Origin: Porticoccaceae bacterium
Lineage (GTDB): Bacteria; Pseudomonadota; Gammaproteobacteria; Pseudomonadales; Porticoccaceae
DNA length: 42,297 nt
Direction: 5' to 3'
NCBI GenBank assembly: GCA_023228865.1
Contig: JALOAH010000037.1
Location: 1-42,297 of the forward strand
Positions 40,565 to 42,297 of the stretch are shown here, in pieces (within the stretch, counting starts at the first letter, position 1; the number at the start of each line of letters is the position of its first letter). The notes below the pieces were generated by a model, which ran no database searches, was not told the DNA's origin, and saw only the letters and a program-made list of their open reading frames with translations. Made by a program: the position numbers and the translations under genes.

Positions 40565-40865
40565 GGCTGTGCTCCGGTGTTTTTCCAAATCTGTCTGGGG
40601 TTTTTCGCTTTCGAATCGTTGGCGCTGCCTGCCGCCGTCGCGCAAAGGGGCTCACCCCCAGATAGCTGAATACAATACCAACACTATGGCGCTATTTTCG
40701 AAAAAGGCTATCATAGCTGCGGCGATAAAGGCGTAGTGTACAATTTTCCCGATGGTCTATGGCGGAAACAGCAACCCAAGGCTCCACAAAGTAGCCGCTG
40801 TCCTGCGCTGCCATCGCTTTCAGGTCAAGCAGAACTTGCCCAGGATTTAACCCACCAGGAAACCC
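40565..40865. other. Intergenic region between nnrS and the tandem-TetR gene
   Basis: About 300 bases between divergent genes. I looked for an FNR-like site (TTGAT-N4-ATCAA) and for TetR dyads and saw none convincing. Nothing else coding-like is seen. Confidence 0.4.
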
Positions 40866-42101
40866 ATGCGCGAAAAACACCGGTTGCGAGACGCACTCGT
40901 TACGGAAACCATCAAGGCCATCTCTACTCAGGGTCTGGAGAGCCTGTCCCTGCGCAATGTCTCCATGGCTGCCGGCTGCTCAACCGGGGTGATTTTCCAG
41001 AATTTTGGCGGCAAGGAGGAACTCATCGCCGCTGCCATGGAACAAGCCCTGGCGGAAGAGAAAGAGTTCCATACCGACTTTAGCGATCACACCGCCGCCA
41101 TCACATTTCACTACCTCAGCTTTGCGGATCTTATCGCCGCCTATATTGAGCTGCGCGCAGGATCTGTCCATGCCCGTTTCTGGTCTGAAATCCTGTTCAA
41201 GTCGTCACAAATTGCCATAGCATCGGGGTATATTGGTCAGTGGCATTCCTTGCGGCAGGGGTTCTGGCAAACAAAATTGAACCAGACCTCCTGCGATTCG
41301 GCACTGGCGCCCATTATCGCCGCCTATTGCGCCATGGAAGAAGTCTATGCCCACGCCCTCGTCAGTCATCCCGAATACCGACTCTTGCTCAGGGAATCCG
41401 TGCGCGCCCTGACAGCAAAAGGCTTTAGTGCCAAAGCTTCTCCACAACACAGCGACATCAGCGAGTGGCTGGGGCAGGGATCACCGCGATTTCAAATGCC
41501 CACCAAACCGGATCGCAATGAACTCAGTCACCGCTTGCTCGATTTGGCGGCCAAAGACATTGTCAGCAAGGGAATAGGTTCTCTCAATCAGCGCAAAATC
41601 GCCAAGGACGCCAAAACCTCCTCGTCGATGATCCCTTATCACTTTGGCAATCTCGATACGTTTGTCAATGAGGCCATCTGGCGGGCGCTACTGATTAACA
41701 TTCCCAATGAAGTGAACCCGGCCATTGCCGATGGCAAAAAACAAAAAGATGTGGCGGAGTGGTCGGCAGTGCTCAGCCTGCTCATCACGCACCCGCGCAC
41801 AAAAGTAAAACGCGCCGGTTTTTATATTAATGTCGCGAGAATTACCGGCGAAGTTTCGTTGCTTGCCCGGCAGAGGCTTGAACTGCTGCCCATTGTCGAT
41901 CATCTGCGCAATTTTGAAGGTTCGGGCTCCTTCAGAGCCAGTAAATCTATTTGGCCTGCCGAGCTTCCCCTGGACAGGTCGACGGCGACAGCGTTCGGTG
42001 TCTGGATCAAGGGTCAGGCCGTGCTCAACGAAGCCCTGTCGGCGACAGAAAAAGACAGCAGAATCCAGTTGCTGAATACCGCATCACTGATGCTGGGTTA
42101 G
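40866..42101 (+). CDS. Regulator with two TetR-type DNA-binding domains in one chain
   Basis: The 411-residue protein holds two TetR N-terminal HTH domains. The first is at residues 8-60 (VTETIKAISTQGLESLSLRN, then AAGCSTGVIFQNFGGKEEL) and the second at about 219-275 (LSHRLLDLAAKDIVSKGIGS, KIAKDAKTSSSMIPYHFGNL). Each is followed by a helical region the length of a TetR ligand-binding domain, so the protein looks like a covalent TetR dimer. AGGAA precedes the ATG. It is divergent from nnrS. Ligand and targets are unknown. The second HTH is more degenerate, so an altered role is possible. Confidence 0.85.
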   Translation: MREKHRLRDALVTETIKAISTQGLESLSLRNVSMAAGCSTGVIFQNFGGKEELIAAAMEQALAEEKEFHTDFSDHTAAITFHYLSFADLIAAYIELRAGSVHARFWSEILFKSSQIAIASGYIGQWHSLRQGFWQTKLNQTSCDSALAPIIAAYCAMEEVYAHALVSHPEYRLLLRESVRALTAKGFSAKASPQHSDISEWLGQGSPRFQMPTKPDRNELSHRLLDLAAKDIVSKGIGSLNQRKIAKDAKTSSSMIPYHFGNLDTFVNEAIWRALLINIPNEVNPAIADGKKQKDVAEWSAVLSLLITHPRTKVKRAGFYINVARITGEVSLLARQRLELLPIVDHLRNFEGSGSFRASKSIWPAELPLDRSTATAFGVWIKGQAVLNEALSATEKDSRIQLLNTASLMLG

Positions 42102-42114
42102 CGCTGACAACCCC

Positions 42115-42131
42115 GAGCCCCATTCGGGCTC
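42115..42131 (+). terminator. Hairpin after the double-TetR gene
   Basis: GAGCCC (42115-42120) and GGGCTC (42126-42131) form a 6-base stem with a 5-base loop, 14 bases after the stop. It is followed by a pyrimidine-rich stretch rather than a true U-tract. Confidence 0.45.
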
Positions 42132-42216
42132 ATTCCACCTTTCTATCTTTCCAGTTTTGGCCTTTGGCGCACCTGCGCTGAACATTCGCCCACGGTCATG
42201 TGGGTGATATCAACAG

Positions 42217-42240
42217 AAAAACCGCCAGACTAACCGGCGG
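42217..42240 (-). terminator. Rho-independent terminator (minus strand) at right edge
   Basis: On the minus strand CCGCC (42240-42236) pairs with GGCGG (42226-42222), then five T's follow (42221-42217). It points to a minus-strand gene to the right of the window, whose stop codon may lie in the loop (42232-42230). Confidence 0.65.
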
Positions 42241-42297
42241 CAAATTCCTGCGCGGTTGAAATCGCCTTCACGCTTTTTATCCCCCTACAACCCTCCA
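42230..42297 (-). CDS. Possible C-terminal end of a gene beyond the right edge
   Basis: On the minus strand an open frame enters from the right edge, ending EGCRGIKSVKAISTAQEFAA G and then TAG at 42232-42230, in the loop of the terminator. Only 21 codons are visible, so family and even coding status are uncertain. The terminator just after gives the main support. Confidence 0.25.
   Translation of the reverse strand, partial: EGCRGIKSVKAISTAQEFAAG

Overview
This window looks like chromosome from a marine-type gammaproteobacterium, plausibly in or near the Cellvibrionales / Spongiibacteraceae group (inference). The evidence is the conserved block gcvH-gcvT-ubiI-ubiH-pepP-ygfB // zapA - 6S RNA - fau, with rpiA and ilvA nearby, as in many gammaproteobacteria. 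Base composition is moderately GC-rich and gene density is high. I saw no tRNA, rRNA, CRISPR array, transposase or integrase.

Layout. 1-6451 is one minus-strand gene train, ygfB-pepP-ubiH-ubiI-gcvT-gcvH-NRDE protein (the last cut by the window edge), combining ubiquinone hydroxylases, glycine cleavage and a peptidase. A divergent plus-strand block (6638-11234) carries a TIGR02449-type coiled-coil protein, zapA, a GNAT/nitrilase fusion, 6S RNA, 5-formyl-THF cyclo-ligase and pyruvate kinase. 11250-15706 is accessory: a small ORF, a lipoprotein gene broken in a poly-A run, a GntP-type permease, a secreted MBL-fold hydrolase and an unrecognised membrane protein. 15718-18150 (minus) is ilvA followed by a UbiA/MenA-type prenyltransferase. 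18316-25559 (plus, except lysR) holds a class-V aminotransferase, a CBS protein, a YhaJ-like LysR regulator divergent from doxX-azoR-yqjG (a quinone/electrophile detoxification module), a GFA protein, a lipoprotein and rpiA.

25717-34469 is the most interesting region. An AraC regulator faces a five-gene run: PAPS-type sulfotransferase, DUF1214 protein, SDR oxidoreductase, APH-like phosphotransferase, and a large exported protein joining a CxxCH heme site to a Vgb-like propeller. I read this as a regulated, probably catabolic, pathway for a hydroxylated hydrophobic substrate. The substrate is unknown and the grouping is the best candidate here for an undescribed system.

34582-36855 (minus) is ahpC-ahpF, with an RNA hairpin that would bury the ahpC ribosome-binding site and a tandemly duplicated ribosome-binding segment before ahpF. 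36987-39069 is an AT-richer type II restriction-modification pair (Eco47II-family nuclease and a C5-cytosine methyltransferase with its own HTH domain). 39110-40564 is nnrS plus a small membrane protein, and 40866-42101 is a regulator with two TetR DNA-binding domains in one chain. The right edge holds a minus-strand terminator and probably the last codons of a gene lying beyond.

Many genes end in strong hairpins that lack a U-tract; these are listed individually.
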